Positions 58,211 through 64,000 of a stretch of 64,000 nucleotides of DNA are shown here, piece after piece (positions within the stretch are counted from its first letter, which is position 1; every line of letters begins with the position of its first letter). A model generated the notes under the pieces. It did not search any database and was not told the origin of the DNA. It was given only the letters and a program-made list of their open reading frames with translations. Both the position numbers and the translations under genes were made by a program. Source of the stretch: Sarcophilus harrisii (lineage: Eukaryota; Chordata; Mammalia; Dasyuromorphia; Dasyuridae). The stretch lies in contig NC_045430.1 in assembly GCF_902635505.1 (NCBI RefSeq), positions 116,125,425-116,189,424 of the forward strand, read 5' to 3'.

Positions 58211-58919
58211 ATTATTGTATGAAGTGGGCAAGTCATTTGACTTCCCTAAGCTTCAGTTTCCTTATCTGTAAAGTGGTAGATCTCTTGCAGCCTATGCTAT
58301 TTCATTCTCTAAAATCTAGTCATATTTTCATTTGGAAATATCCTTAGAAATTAACCTCCTTTAGTCTACTTCATCTTCATATAATTTATTCTATATCCAT
58401 CCCTAATTGTGCTGTCTCATTGATATCTATTGTGACCTTAAAGTAACCTTTTCTCCAAGCCAGTTTTAAAGTATTTATTTATTTATTAATTGTTAAGATG
58501 GTAAAAAGATTTTTAGATACCTGAAACTCCTAGAACTAAATCATTTTTTTTCAGTTGAGACTAAGAATTTTCAAATTAATTTTATAGATTTTCCCCTAAT
58601 TTTTTTCCTAATATTGTGGTTTTTCAACTTTAAGTGCCCATTGAAACATAATTTTTACGTCTCTTTTCAGGTTGTATTATTGGGAAAGTACAATGCCCAG
58701 GGCTTAGGTTTAGATCACGAATTAATGTTGAGATGTACCAAAGGACAAGAATATGTTAAAGTGGTCATGCAAAATGGACGGATGATGGGAGCCATTCTGA
58801 TTGGTGAAACAGACTTAGAAGAAACATTTGAAAATTTGATTTTAAACCAGATGAACCTTTCAGCATATGGAGAAGATTTACTAGATCCAAATATTGATAT
58901 AGAAGACTATTTTGACTAA
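29995..58919 (+). CDS. PYROXD1: PYROXD1, pyridine nucleotide-disulfide oxidoreductase domain protein 1 (12 coding exons, 499 aa)
   Basis: Exons 29995-30075, 34393-34473, 35708-35827, 39001-39129, 44301-44374, 46786-46946, 47600-47700, 51685-51814, 52504-52616, 53666-53788, 56962-57099 and 58671-58919 join in phase to 1,500 nt. The product has an N-terminal FAD-binding Rossmann fold (GGGIAG at residues 16-21), an NAD(P)H-binding fold (VGNGGIALE, 152-160) and the second FAD motif (YAAGDI, 353-358). It closely matches human PYROXD1 as I recall it, except for one residue fewer near the N terminus. No CxxC redox pair is visible, as known for this family. PYROXD1 is a nuclear/cytoplasmic FAD oxidoreductase reported to protect the tRNA ligase complex (RTCB) from oxidative inactivation, and human loss causes early-onset myopathy. 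Asn154 corresponds to human Asn155 and Gln371, the last codon of exon 10, to human Gln372; both are reported disease positions. All introns are GT-AG. Identification is very secure; function is taken from the family. Confidence 0.97.
30780..30838. repeat. (TA)n microsatellite, PYROXD1 intron 1
   Basis: About 45 bases of TA dinucleotides. A likely length polymorphism site. Confidence 0.9.
30965..31290 (-). repeat. MIR with three 57-bp tandem units, PYROXD1 intron 1
   Basis: A MIR in reverse orientation whose core has been tandemly triplicated. Units at 31054-31110, 31111-31167 and 31168-31224 each end CACACAGCTAGT and differ by only one or two bases. The MIR continues normally on both sides. 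Confidence 0.9.
31349..31564 (+). mobile_element. Extremely truncated L1 3' end (186 bp) with 15-bp target-site duplication, PYROXD1 intron 1
   Basis: AGAGAATACTGTGGG at 31349-31363 and 31550-31564 flanks 31364-31549. The insert is only the last part of the type A L1 3'UTR (TACATTGTATCTAGGATATA to TCTGTCAATAAAAAGT) plus A-tail. Confidence 0.93.
31985..32510. repeat. Two SINEs: tRNA-headed SINE (+) and MIR/CORE SINE (-), PYROXD1 intron 1
   Basis: 31,988-32,195 has a plus-strand tRNA-like head ('ggtctaatggttagagaacc') with a later part also seen at 38.1 and 54.1 kb. 32,300-32,500 is a reverse-oriented CORE SINE ('ccttactcagggctacacag', 'cttcctgattccaggcatgg'). Confidence 0.6.
32511..33590. other. 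PYROXD1 intron 1, mostly diverged interspersed repeats
   Basis: About 32,690-32,900 resembles the ancient repeat at 12.1 kb. About 33,020-33,130 shows the LINE-like block 'ttgttatgtgccaggcactt'. No exon. Confidence 0.4.
33600..34310 (+). repeat. L2 3' region followed by MIR, PYROXD1 intron 1
   Basis: 33,600-33,945 is L2-like ('agctcaagtgtcactacctg', 'ggatgtaagttccttaagat'). 34,040-34,310 is a MIR in plus orientation ('cttactagctatgtgatcct', 'gagataatatttgtaaaaaa'). Confidence 0.7.
34393..34473 (+). CDS. PYROXD1: PYROXD1 coding exon 2 (residues 28-54)
   Basis: 81 nt, phase 0 to 0, between a pyrimidine-rich acceptor (TTTCATTGCAAG) and donor GTAAGT. It encodes [20 protein letters not shown] and TNFKQ, the second beta-alpha unit of the FAD domain. 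There is no cysteine here, where glutathione-reductase-like enzymes carry their redox-active pair. Confidence 0.95.
34474..35707. other. PYROXD1 intron 2, with a minus-strand L1 3' end
   Basis: About 35,448-35,635 is the reverse complement of a type C L1 3'UTR ('tttatgaatcatgtagggag', 'ttacattcagtttccatagt'). The remainder is unassigned. Confidence 0.6.
35708..35827 (+). CDS. PYROXD1: PYROXD1 coding exon 3 (residues 55-94)
   Basis: 120 nt, phase 0 to 0, acceptor TTTACAG and donor GTGAGA. It encodes [13 protein letters not shown] and, at its end, [20 protein letters not shown]. This matches the human segment with conservative changes. Confidence 0.95.
35990..36220 (+). repeat. L1 3' end (type D tail), PYROXD1 intron 3
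   Basis: Pattern 'ttgcacatatttaacctatgtcatattgcttgc', a purine-rich stretch, then 'aatgaatgttgaaaataaaa', as in the old L1 tails at 1.6 and 45.3 kb. Confidence 0.6.
36510..37165 (+). repeat. L2 3' region, PYROXD1 intron 3
   Basis: About 650 bases of diverged L2: 'tatagactctgtttgacatc', 'caagtgcttcttcttcaact', 'agattgtaagcttcttaatg', ending in the ATTGATGG-like tail. Confidence 0.75.
37166..39000. other. PYROXD1 intron 3, mostly unassigned; one SINE fragment
   Basis: About 38,095-38,272 is the 3' part of the tRNA-headed SINE type also seen at 32.0 and 54.1 kb ('gttgcagaggtggtgctgac'). The rest shows nothing recognisable. Confidence 0.45.
39001..39129 (+). CDS. PYROXD1: PYROXD1 coding exon 4 (residues 95-137)
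   Basis: 129 nt, phase 0 to 0, acceptor TTTCACAG and donor GTAATA. It encodes the [10 protein letters not shown] strand (residues 109-118), equivalent to the ATGxxP motif of FAD oxidoreductases, then [15 protein letters not shown]. The Cys-Leu-Cys here sits in a structural strand and is unlikely to be catalytic. Confidence 0.95.
39130..40134. other. PYROXD1 intron 4, proximal part, unassigned
   Basis: AT-rich, no exon or clear repeat. Confidence 0.4.
40136..41742 (+). mobile_element. Internally deleted L1 with intact 5' and 3' ends (type A tail), PYROXD1 intron 4
   Basis: Begins at about 40150 with an L1 5'UTR start (GGACTTCCAGCCAAGATGGT). At about 40,560-40,575 it jumps to the last ~1.1 kb of ORF2 (from 'aagattagaagggaagcaac') and continues to a 3'UTR ending TCTGTCAATAAAAAGT. 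AAAAAGGAAAAAAA at 40136-40149 and 41729-41742 is a plausible 14-bp target duplication. Several kb of ORF1 and most of ORF2 are missing, so this is an internal deletion rather than 5' truncation. Confidence 0.87.
41743..44300. other. PYROXD1 intron 4, distal part, mostly unassigned
   Basis: Small MIR/L2-like scraps near 42,250-42,345 and 44,050-44,170 ('gtgctttaaggtttacaaag'). No exon. Confidence 0.4.
44301..44374 (+). CDS. PYROXD1: PYROXD1 coding exon 5 (residues 138-162)
   Basis: 74 nt, acceptor TTGATACAG and donor GTGAGT, ending after the second base of the Val162 codon. It encodes [20 protein letters not shown] and ALEL, the GxGGxxxE loop of the NAD(P)H-binding fold. Asn154 aligns with human Asn155, a reported myopathy position. 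Confidence 0.95.
44611..44768 (+). repeat. Tandem duplication of an ~80-bp unit, PYROXD1 intron 5
   Basis: The unit starting TAATAAGCATGAATTATTTT at 44611 recurs at 44691, and both copies run through a T-tract to 'cctgttagattcctcttttg'. The copies differ mainly in T-run length. They lie 237 bases or more into the intron. Confidence 0.9.
45280..45475 (+). repeat. L1 3' end (type D tail), PYROXD1 intron 5
   Basis: 'catgactacatattttaact', purine-rich block, G-run at about 45,388, then 'tacatgtaattgggggaaaa'. Same tail as at 1.6 kb. Confidence 0.65.
45476..46785. other. PYROXD1 intron 5, distal part
   Basis: A diverged MIR-like stretch occupies about 46,325-46,490 ('atttgcat...gacagtaaacaacag'-type pattern in reverse orientation). 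Otherwise unassigned. Confidence 0.4.
46786..46946 (+). CDS. PYROXD1: PYROXD1 coding exon 6 (residues 162-216)
   Basis: 161 nt, acceptor CTTCTTCAG and donor GTACAT. It completes Val162 and encodes [20 protein letters not shown] followed by [10 protein letters not shown] and a basic stretch ending RTRYTIE. It continues the nucleotide-binding fold and ends after the first base of codon 216. Confidence 0.95.
47600..47700 (+). CDS. PYROXD1: PYROXD1 coding exon 7 (residues 216-249)
   Basis: 101 nt, acceptor GTTTTCAG and donor GTATAT. It encodes a variable acidic/basic insert ([13 protein letters not shown]) and the conserved block [20 protein letters not shown]. The first half is the least conserved part of the protein relative to human. 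Confidence 0.93.
48051..48200 (-). repeat. tRNA-derived MIR-like SINE, PYROXD1 intron 7
   Basis: Reverse complement starts with a tRNA-like head (GGAGCAACTAGCTGGTGTAA) including a B-box-like GAGTTCAAAT, then the CORE and an A-rich end (T-rich on the plus strand). Same family as at 52.2 and 57.2 kb. Confidence 0.85.
48400..49130. other. PYROXD1 intron 7, diverged repeats
   Basis: 48,450-48,660 resembles an ancient LINE-type repeat ('cagaggagcttatatttgagttgg'). The rest is unassigned. Confidence 0.4.
50006..50256 (-). repeat. CORE-SINE inserted in L2, PYROXD1 intron 7
   Basis: Reverse-oriented SINE containing 'acttgcccagggtcacacag', 'tttgaactcaggtcttcctg' and the long 3' module 'gatttgccatttccttctcc'. 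Confidence 0.85.
50258..50448. mobile_element. hAT MITE resembling the OposCharlie1 (OC1) group
   Basis: A 191-bp element with ends AGGGGTCCTCAAA and, inverted, CAGGGGTCCTCAAA. The interior 'gggccagttcactatccctcagactgttgg' and 'acctggcccgcaggctttag' matches a family abundant in marsupials that I associate with OC1, a hAT family known from horizontal transfer. Its left junction looks eroded: CTAAG occurs on both sides, but no full 8-bp duplication. Confidence 0.75.
51685..51814 (+). CDS. PYROXD1: PYROXD1 coding exon 8 (residues 250-293)
   Basis: 130 nt, acceptor ATTTTTAG and donor GTAAAT. It encodes [20 protein letters not shown] and a less conserved tail ending DESADK, and closes after the first base of codon 293. 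The frame is fixed by exons 7 and 9. Confidence 0.94.
52226..52409 (-). repeat. tRNA-derived MIR-like SINE with target-site duplication, PYROXD1 intron 8
   Basis: TTGATGTTT at 52226-52234 and 52401-52409 flanks the SINE (52235-52400). Reverse complement starts GGGACAGCTAGGTGGCGCAA and ends in an A-rich tail. It lies about 95 bases upstream of exon 9. Confidence 0.88.
52504..52616 (+). CDS. PYROXD1: PYROXD1 coding exon 9 (residues 293-330)
   Basis: 113 nt, acceptor TTTTTTTAG and donor GTAAGC. It encodes [20 protein letters not shown] and [16 protein letters not shown]. The SATG motif is the strand preceding the C-terminal FAD contact in this superfamily. Confidence 0.95.
53020..53390 (-). repeat. 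Old minus-strand L1 3'UTR, PYROXD1 intron 9
   Basis: Resembles the L1 3' region seen in reverse at 14.8-15.2 kb: 'ggcaagcaataacagttata', 'gtaaaagtttcattctgaat', 'agttgatcattatatcatat'. Highly diverged; the last exon 10-proximal 270 bases are free of it. Confidence 0.5.
53666..53788 (+). CDS. PYROXD1: PYROXD1 coding exon 10 (residues 331-371)
   Basis: 123 nt, phase 0 to 0, acceptor ATTCTTAG and donor GTAAAA. It carries the second FAD-binding signature, [16 protein letters not shown], with Asp357 as the expected ribityl-contacting aspartate. The terminal CAG encodes Gln371, equivalent to human Gln372, whose codon also abuts the splice donor. Confidence 0.95.
54055..54200 (+). repeat. tRNA-headed SINE fragment, PYROXD1 intron 10
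   Basis: Plus-strand head 'accatagcataatggattgg' and B-box-like 'gagttcaagccctgtctctc'. Part of the middle is missing relative to the copy at 32.0 kb. Confidence 0.65.
54201..56961. other. PYROXD1 intron 10, remainder
   Basis: L3/CR1-like sequence at about 54,560-54,840 ('taacccattccactttcata'), an A24 run near 54,875, a C11T11 run near 55,940 and a MIR-like scrap at 56,575-56,675. The rest is unassigned. Confidence 0.45.
56962..57099 (+). CDS. PYROXD1: PYROXD1 coding exon 11 (residues 372-417)
   Basis: 138 nt, phase 0 to 0, acceptor AACTTTCAG and donor GTAAAG. It encodes [20 protein letters not shown] and [17 protein letters not shown]. The AxxxGxxAA helix of the interface region is retained. 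Confidence 0.95.
57186..57369 (-). repeat. tRNA-derived MIR-like SINE with 14-bp target-site duplication, PYROXD1 intron 11
   Basis: ATTCTAAACAATCT at 57186-57199 and 57356-57369 flanks the SINE (57200-57355). Sense strand is minus: head GGGGCAGTTAGGTGGCGTGG, B-box-like GAATTCAAATC, CORE, then an A21 tail. The insertion lies about 100 bases after the exon 11 donor. Confidence 0.93.
57385..57720. repeat. L3/CR1 fragment, PYROXD1 intron 11
   Basis: 'aattggaagagaccttagaa', 'ctaaactgtggtgcccagaa' and following sequence resemble the mammalian L3/CR1 block also seen at 10.5 kb. Confidence 0.5.
58120..58208. repeat. (TG)/(TA)/(CA) compound microsatellite, PYROXD1 intron 11
   Basis: TG- and TATG-rich tract followed within 20 bases by (AC)n to 58,207. 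The two halves are complementary and could form a hairpin. Confidence 0.9.
58671..58919 (+). CDS. PYROXD1: PYROXD1 coding exon 12, terminal (residues 418-499 and stop)
   Basis: 249 coding nt after acceptor CTCTTTTCAG. It encodes [20 protein letters not shown] and ends [14 protein letters not shown] with a TAA stop, as in human. The last 117 coding bases and the following UTR are repeated immediately downstream in a near-identical tandem copy (see the feature at 59072). Confidence 0.96.
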   Translation, partial: VVLLGKYNAQGLGLDHELMLRCTKGQEYVKVVMQNGRMMGAILIGETDLEETFENLILNQMNLSAYGEDLLDPNIDIEDYFD

Positions 58920-59337
<418 letters not shown>

Positions 59338-60810
59338 ATTTAAAATATCAATAAGTGTGCTCAACTAATTTTTGTGTTTTCATACTGTATTACTCATCAA
59401 CTTGAACACATAATGTAATTTGGAAATATTTATGTTACATTACACAGAATCTTAGAATCTCTTAAAAGAAGAGACTTGAGACAATCTGGGTAAATCTCTA
59501 CCTGAATAAGATTCCCCCTCTGTATTCATATTCTACAACTAGTCACCTGGTTTTGACTTGAAAACTTGGAATAAGAGTGGGAAGGGAAGATGAGCAAGAG
59601 TAGAAACCAACCCTATCTTCCAAAAGAGTCTGTTTCGTTTTAAGATGGCTTTAAGTTTTTTCCTTACATTAAGTTTTAATTTGCCACTTCTGCACACTTA
59701 TTCCTAGTTTTGCCTCTTGGTTCCAGCAAAACAAGTCTAATAACCCTTCTTTGTGACATGTGAATGTAGCTATCCTGTTCTTTAAATACGATTTTCCTAG
59801 TCTCAAGGCTTTTCGGTCTTTAGTCAATCTACTTTGAATCATCATTAGCTGAATACAGCAAATATCCCATTTAGTTTGACCATTTTTTTCCTAATTCCCT
59901 CTTTGACCTCATCTGCAGTTCAGTCTCTTGTTAATCTTCATATTTGGCATTCCCATCTCTGTACATTTACACACCATCCCTCATATCTGGAATAAATTCT
60001 ATCACAATCCCTTCTTAGAGTCCTTAGTTTCATTTAAAGTTTAGTTCAGAGGTCCTCTAACATGAGGGCTTTACTAATTCAGCTGCTGGCAGCCTCCCTT
60101 CATTCCTCATTGTATTTGTTTTGCCTTATATAGAAGTTGTCTCCCCCAATAAAATGTAAGCACCTTAAAGGCAGGGAATTGGTCCCCAGTGCCTGATGTA
60201 TAGTGGGCATTTAATAAATATTTAATGATTGGTTAGAGGCAGAATAGACTTATTGCTTCCCTAATCATCTATGTCATCTCTCAATACAACCAAAGATACT
60301 GTTAGCTTTTTCAACCATTATATCAGACTGTTGACTCACATTGAGGGACTAGCCCACTGAAACCCACAGCTTTCACAGGAACTGTTAACAGGGTATATGT
60401 GGAACTGAATTTTTTTTAACTCTGTATTCATATTTATTCACTTGTAGACTGTTGAAGATTTTTTGAATCATGTCATTCAAATGACAAATGTAAAATCTAT
60501 GCTTTTATTAAGGTCATTTATAAAAACTTTGAATAACACAAGTACAAACGGATTGCTGGAGTACTCACTAATATAGAATCATTAACTCTGGATCCAAGTC
60601 ACTCAACCATTTCTTAAGCCATCTCATTTGTCCAGCCTACAACTCTCTACCTTGTCCATAAGAATAACATAAAACTTTTTCCACAGACTTTGCTAAAATG
60701 CTAGAGAGTTTATGCTATTATAGTAATTTTGGGTATCTGGCACAATCGGTTCTTTGTGAAGCCATATTGGCACTTGGTGATAATTTGCTTCCTTTTCTAG
60801 GTGCTCTTCA
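59338..60810. repeat. L3/CR1-type LINE interrupted by an L2-like 3' tail, between PYROXD1 and RECQL
   Basis: From about 59,450 to 59,850, and again from about 60,240 to 60,810, the sequence resembles ancient mammalian L3/CR1. Recognisable blocks include the one around TGACTCACATTGAGGG and the one around CTCAACCATTTCTTAAGCC. Between them, about 59,900-60,240, lies an L2-like 3' tail ending in TTTAATAAATATTTAATG. AATAAA hexamers at 59991, near 60151 and near 60212 come from this repeat and are the first downstream of PYROXD1, so the repeat may supply its poly(A) site. Confidence 0.6.
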
Positions 60811-60814
60811 TGAT

Positions 60815-60982
60815 CCCAAATGGCAAAGACACCTTTCCTTCTCCAGCCCAGCTGACAGACAAGGAAACTGAAGGAAATAGGGTTAACTTGCCAGGGTCAC
60901 ACAGCTAGAAAATGTTTTAGGCTGAATTCATTATTCTTGATTCCAAGTCCAATGCTTCCTTCACTGTACCACCTAGCTGCAC
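60815..60982 (-). repeat. MIR/CORE-type tRNA SINE
   Basis: Contains the CORE segment (AACTTGCCAGGGTCACACAG) and the reverse-complement tRNA-like head ending CCACCTAGCTGCACC, so the sense strand is minus. It is diverged, with no clear target duplication. Confidence 0.75.
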
Positions 60983-61935
60983 CTTTTTATTTGTTTAGGA
61001 AAAAAGGGTAGAGATGAGCAGAGATGGGGATTGTTTTGCTTAGATTTAAGATTAGCTCACTGGCCTGTTGTTTGCAAACTCTGCTCTTTTCCTTTTTTGA
61101 AAAATCAGATTGTCCACAACATTGTTCCAACCATGCAAGTTTATTTTAGTAATCCTCTCACTTTTAGTAATTATTCTTCTCCTTTCACTTTTGAATTTAA
61201 CAAATTAATATTTACAATTTGTAGTCTCCCCTTTTAGAGAAATGGATGTTACATCTAAAATTTTGTTTCACTTCCATTAAACTAGAAGTACGATGTTTTA
61301 GGTGGTTTATATGTAGATAGTTTTAATATTGTGATTACTCAGGTATTTGTCAGCATTTTAGTTTACTGGATGGTACATTTAAACAACTGTGACATTATTC
61401 AATACCTTGGACATTATCAAATATCTATTTGCAATTTAAACACAATGATGTGTTTAAAAAACTAATGAGGTTAAGAAGTTGCTTTAAAAAAATCAGCTGA
61501 AACTATCTGAAAGGTTTTTTACAAGGAAGCTTACCAAATATATATTAAAAAAACAACCACCACCTTCCAAACCTGAAAAATGTTATTTAAGTAGTGCCAA
61601 TTAAAAGTTTTTAAACGAATAGCTACTTTTCCTTTAGCTACTCTAAGTCATAATGGAACTCTCTTTATGTTTTCACCTTTACCTAAATAGCAACAAAAAC
61701 TATGGTGCCTCTTGATATTTATAATAAGGTACCTATTATCTTTGAATTTGTGAACAGGAAAAAGATGCATATGGTATGGTCCAAGCCAGATTAAAATGTA
61801 ATTGGGAAATATTCAACAAAATAAAAATATGATAAAGCATAATGTTAATATGTAGTTTTCTAAGTCAATATATACCTAAAAGGACCTTTATATACAGTTG
61901 AGTGGCTCCCATTTCTATTTGGGTTTAGTGACACT
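60983..61935. other. Unassigned AT-rich 3' interval between PYROXD1 and RECQL
   Basis: No coding exon or clear repeat is visible. One AATAAA-containing stretch (around 61,818) is a further possible PYROXD1 poly(A) signal. Confidence 0.4.
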
Positions 61936-62095
61936 GATCTAGTCTAATCTCTTTTCATTTTATACATGAGGGAACTGAGAGACTAGTGGAAGTTTATGCC
62001 CAAGCTCATACAGGGAAGCCGTGTAAGAGGTGGTATTTTTATCCAGATTCTCTTGACTCCAAAGGCAATTGTTTTTCTGCCACTATACTGATTTT
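61936..62095 (-). repeat. MIR fragment
   Basis: A diverged MIR core in reverse orientation: a tract resembling 'tacatgagggaactgagaga', then the CACA-like segment and 'tcttgactccaaaggcaatt'. It lies just beyond the RECQL 3'UTR. Confidence 0.55.
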
Positions 62096-62109
62096 AATCT
62101 ACCTTTAGT

Positions 62110-62424
62110 GTGTTGCTTTATTAAAAATACAAGCTGTATTTTTACAGCTATGTTTACCAGCTATGGCAACTGAATAACCTATGTATATTTAGGACATTCA
62201 ACATTCTCCTTAAATTTTTACTTTTTTTGTACTTCATTTTATTATATGTTTTTCTGTTTTCTGTTTGTTTCATAATCTTAAATCGGCAGTATTTCAAAAA
62301 ATACAATAATTGTTCATGCAAAAATCGCTTAAAATTATGAAAATGTAACTCTATATACATACAATGAAACAATCCAAAAATTAATTTTGTTGAGGTGATA
62401 ACAACTTTGCTTCTTTTAGAAAAT
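62110..62424 (-). other. RECQL: RECQL 3'UTR with candidate poly(A) signals
   Basis: Minus-strand sequence after the RECQL stop. AATAAA hexamers (TTTATT on the plus strand) occur at 62238-62243 and 62117-62122. Either would give a 3'UTR of about 200-320 bases. Which is used cannot be told from sequence. Confidence 0.5.
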
Positions 62425-62592
62425 TTAGTCAACTGAGTTATCTAGCTTCCTTTTCTTTGCCTTTGTAGTCTCTGAATGAGGCCGTTTAAGCATATTTCCA
62501 CACATCTTTACATCTATATTCTGGAAGTTAGCAGAATATTTTTCTTCCATCTTTCTCTCTGCTTCAGAATTAGAAACCTGAGGTAATTCAAC
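62425..62592 (-). CDS. RECQL: RECQL terminal coding exon
   Basis: 168 nt including TAA, acceptor GGATCTACAG. It encodes [20 protein letters not shown], a variable stretch, and [14 protein letters not shown]. The MEEK and KKRK landmarks match the human tail, while the middle has diverged and the segment is about five residues longer than human. Exon choice is supported by phase and by the conserved C-terminal basic motif. Confidence 0.92.
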   Translation of the reverse strand, partial: VELPQVSNSEAERKMEEKYSANFQNIDVKMCGNMLKRPHSETTKAKKRKLDNSVD

Positions 62593-63775
62593 CTGTAGAT
62601 CCAGAAAATAATACTGGTAAATATTCAGTGTTTTATCTTATAAAAATTACAGTTAGATAATATATAATAAAACTTTTTGCATCATTAATATATAGAAATA
62701 TTACCTCTCAAAGCAGACTAACATAAAGGTATTCTTAAAGAGTGTTATTCAACATCCCAATTACATACATAGGTACCACTCAAACTATGCTGATCTTATT
62801 AACAGTACATTTGGGAATTAAGTTATCTGAAGATAGCTAAAGATTGTAAAACATATAATAACAGGCAACTGGTAATAGATTACTTTACTCAGAAGCTCTA
62901 CAGAAAGCTAAAATAAGTTTTCAAGCTTCAGTATAACTTAAGCAAAACAATGGGCTATTAACTCTTCCAAATGAAGTTTTGTTTTCTAAGCCTCAAATAG
63001 TATTTTGTTAATAAGGTAAAAAAATCTTCACTAAGCATTGGACCTAAAATCTAGGGGAGAAAATAAGAAATGCTCTGTCCTTCTAGACCTTATAATAAAT
63101 AGTCCCTATGCGTAAGAGGAATTTATATTTTTTTAATAAGAATGTTAAGCTTGTTTATAGTACCTTGAAAAATCCCTTTGTGCTTTTCTTCACTTTCATG
63201 GTAATGATATGTTCTTCATTGTTCAGAAGATGAGCTTTAGGGCCTATTTTCAAATATGAAATAGTAGCATATGCTGTAAAACTGAAGTCTTCTCTGTGGA
63301 AGAAAAAGTCCACAATCATAAAACATCTGAATGCATCACAAAAGTAATAACTATATATATGAAAGCATTATATTACATGATGACAAATACTTTTTAAAAG
63401 TAACCTGTAATGATTTTTTTAATATCCAAAGAAATTTTTTTAGAAATAAAAATCTAGTTATGAATGTTTTAAATTTGTTCAAGTAACCTTTCATAGCAAC
63501 TTTAACTAAACCACTTTTAAAGAAAAAGTATACCAGAAAAAAGTTTGTTTTATACTTGAGATATTGTTGTAGGATGAAGTGAACAATAATTTTCTCCAAT
63601 TCATCACGTGGAAGTTTAGGGGAAACAACATCAGACACTCTCAATTTTGCTACACCCTTTCCCATCCAGGCATCAATAAGTTTCAATGGCGTTAACTTTT
63701 CATTTAGTTTTTCAGCATGTTTCAGTATCTTGATTAAATCTCTGCAGTAGTCAGTAACATTCTTCTTTTCAAATG
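62425..63775 (-). CDS. RECQL: RECQL (RECQ1 DNA helicase), last three coding exons; partial at window edge
   Basis: Three minus-strand exons (63556-63775, 63164-63293, 62425-62592) join in phase and encode the C-terminal part of RECQ1: most of the RQC winged-helix domain plus the tail, about 172 residues and a TAA stop. RECQ1 is an ATP-dependent 3'-5' DNA helicase that unwinds forked and Holliday-type DNA and anneals strands in the nucleus. The TAY motif of the beta-hairpin, whose tyrosine aligns with human Tyr564 (strand separation), is conserved. The tail ends in a basic cluster (KAKKRKL) like the human KKRK sequence, a likely nuclear signal. Helicase domains and 5' exons lie beyond position 64,000. 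The gene is convergent with PYROXD1, consistent with the human locus. Confidence 0.95.
63164..63293 (-). CDS. RECQL: RECQL penultimate coding exon (RQC beta-hairpin)
   Basis: 130 nt on the minus strand, acceptor TCTTCCACAG and donor GTACTA. It encodes [20 protein letters not shown] and [11 protein letters not shown]. The TAY tyrosine aligns with human RECQ1 Tyr564; the EDY tyrosine of human is Phe here. The exon completes a lysine codon shared with the previous exon and ends in phase 0. Confidence 0.95.
63556..63775 (-). CDS. RECQL: RECQL antepenultimate coding exon (RQC domain)
   Basis: 220 nt on the minus strand, acceptor CCTTTGTAG and donor GTATAA. It encodes [20 protein letters not shown], then [14 protein letters not shown] and [14 protein letters not shown], corresponding to about human residues 483-556. 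The winged-helix core motif [13 protein letters not shown] is intact. It begins with two bases and ends with two bases of split codons. Confidence 0.95.
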
Positions 63776-64000
63776 CTACAAAGGAAGACATATCCATATA
63801 GAGTAAATAAATATTGGAATATCTAAAAAAAAGATTTAAAATATTGGCTTATGAATATATTAATAATTGGAAGGAGCTCCCTACTTTTTATCTATTTTTG
63901 CCTTTGCTCTTCAATGACTGCAGATGATTAGTAAGTGATAACCTCCATGCCTACTTGTTATTCCTATTATTCAGATAATTTTCCTTAAAATTCATCTTAA

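Noticed and set aside
63351-63555. Continuation of the RECQL open frame beyond the QQYL motif
   Set aside because: The frame reads into an intron; the human protein continues as KEDYSF, which is found in phase in the next exon at 63164-63293.

Overview
The window is vertebrate genomic DNA, almost certainly from a marsupial (metatherian) mammal. Single-copy sequence is AT-rich, the recognised gene is split into twelve small exons with GT-AG introns, and the repeats are those of therian, specifically marsupial, genomes: tRNA-headed MIR/CORE-type SINEs, L2 and L3/CR1 LINEs, several lineages of marsupial-type L1, and hAT-type DNA elements. A dasyurid-like Australian marsupial is plausible from the style of the L1 3' ends, but I cannot prove the species. 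There are no prokaryotic features, RNA genes or CRISPR arrays.

Two host genes are present. PYROXD1 (+) runs from a CpG-rich, TATA-less promoter at about 29.8 kb to a stop codon at 58,919. Twelve coding exons join in phase to 499 residues, one fewer than human. RECQL/RECQ1 (-) enters from the right edge; its last three coding exons lie at 62,425-63,775 and the rest of the gene is beyond the window. The two genes converge tail to tail, the arrangement I recall for human 12p12. Their 3' ends are separated by about 3.5 kb that is largely an ancient L3/CR1 LINE.

Layout: 1-29.8 kb is intergenic and dominated by transposons. It holds degraded L2/MIR; an L1 nest at 4.1-6.1 kb; a solo LTR at 8.85-9.65 kb; a 4.2-kb minus-strand L1 with a plus-strand L1 inside it at 14.8-19.0 kb; and a degraded L1 keeping its 5' end at 23.5-28.9 kb. 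29.8-58.9 kb is PYROXD1 with repeat-laden introns. 58.9-62.4 kb is the intergenic/3'UTR interval, starting with a recent tandem duplication of the end of the last PYROXD1 exon. 62.4-64.0 kb is the RECQL 3' end.

The most notable observations are: (i) the near-identical 269/266-bp tandem duplication of the terminal PYROXD1 coding sequence, stop codon and 3'UTR start; (ii) an L1 carrying a 3' transduction with its own AATAAA, inserted into another L1, both bracketed by 16-bp target-site duplications; (iii) several more L1 insertions with readable duplications that allow relative dating; and (iv) short upstream ORFs and a cluster of ETS-type sites at the PYROXD1 promoter. I found no undescribed multi-gene system.
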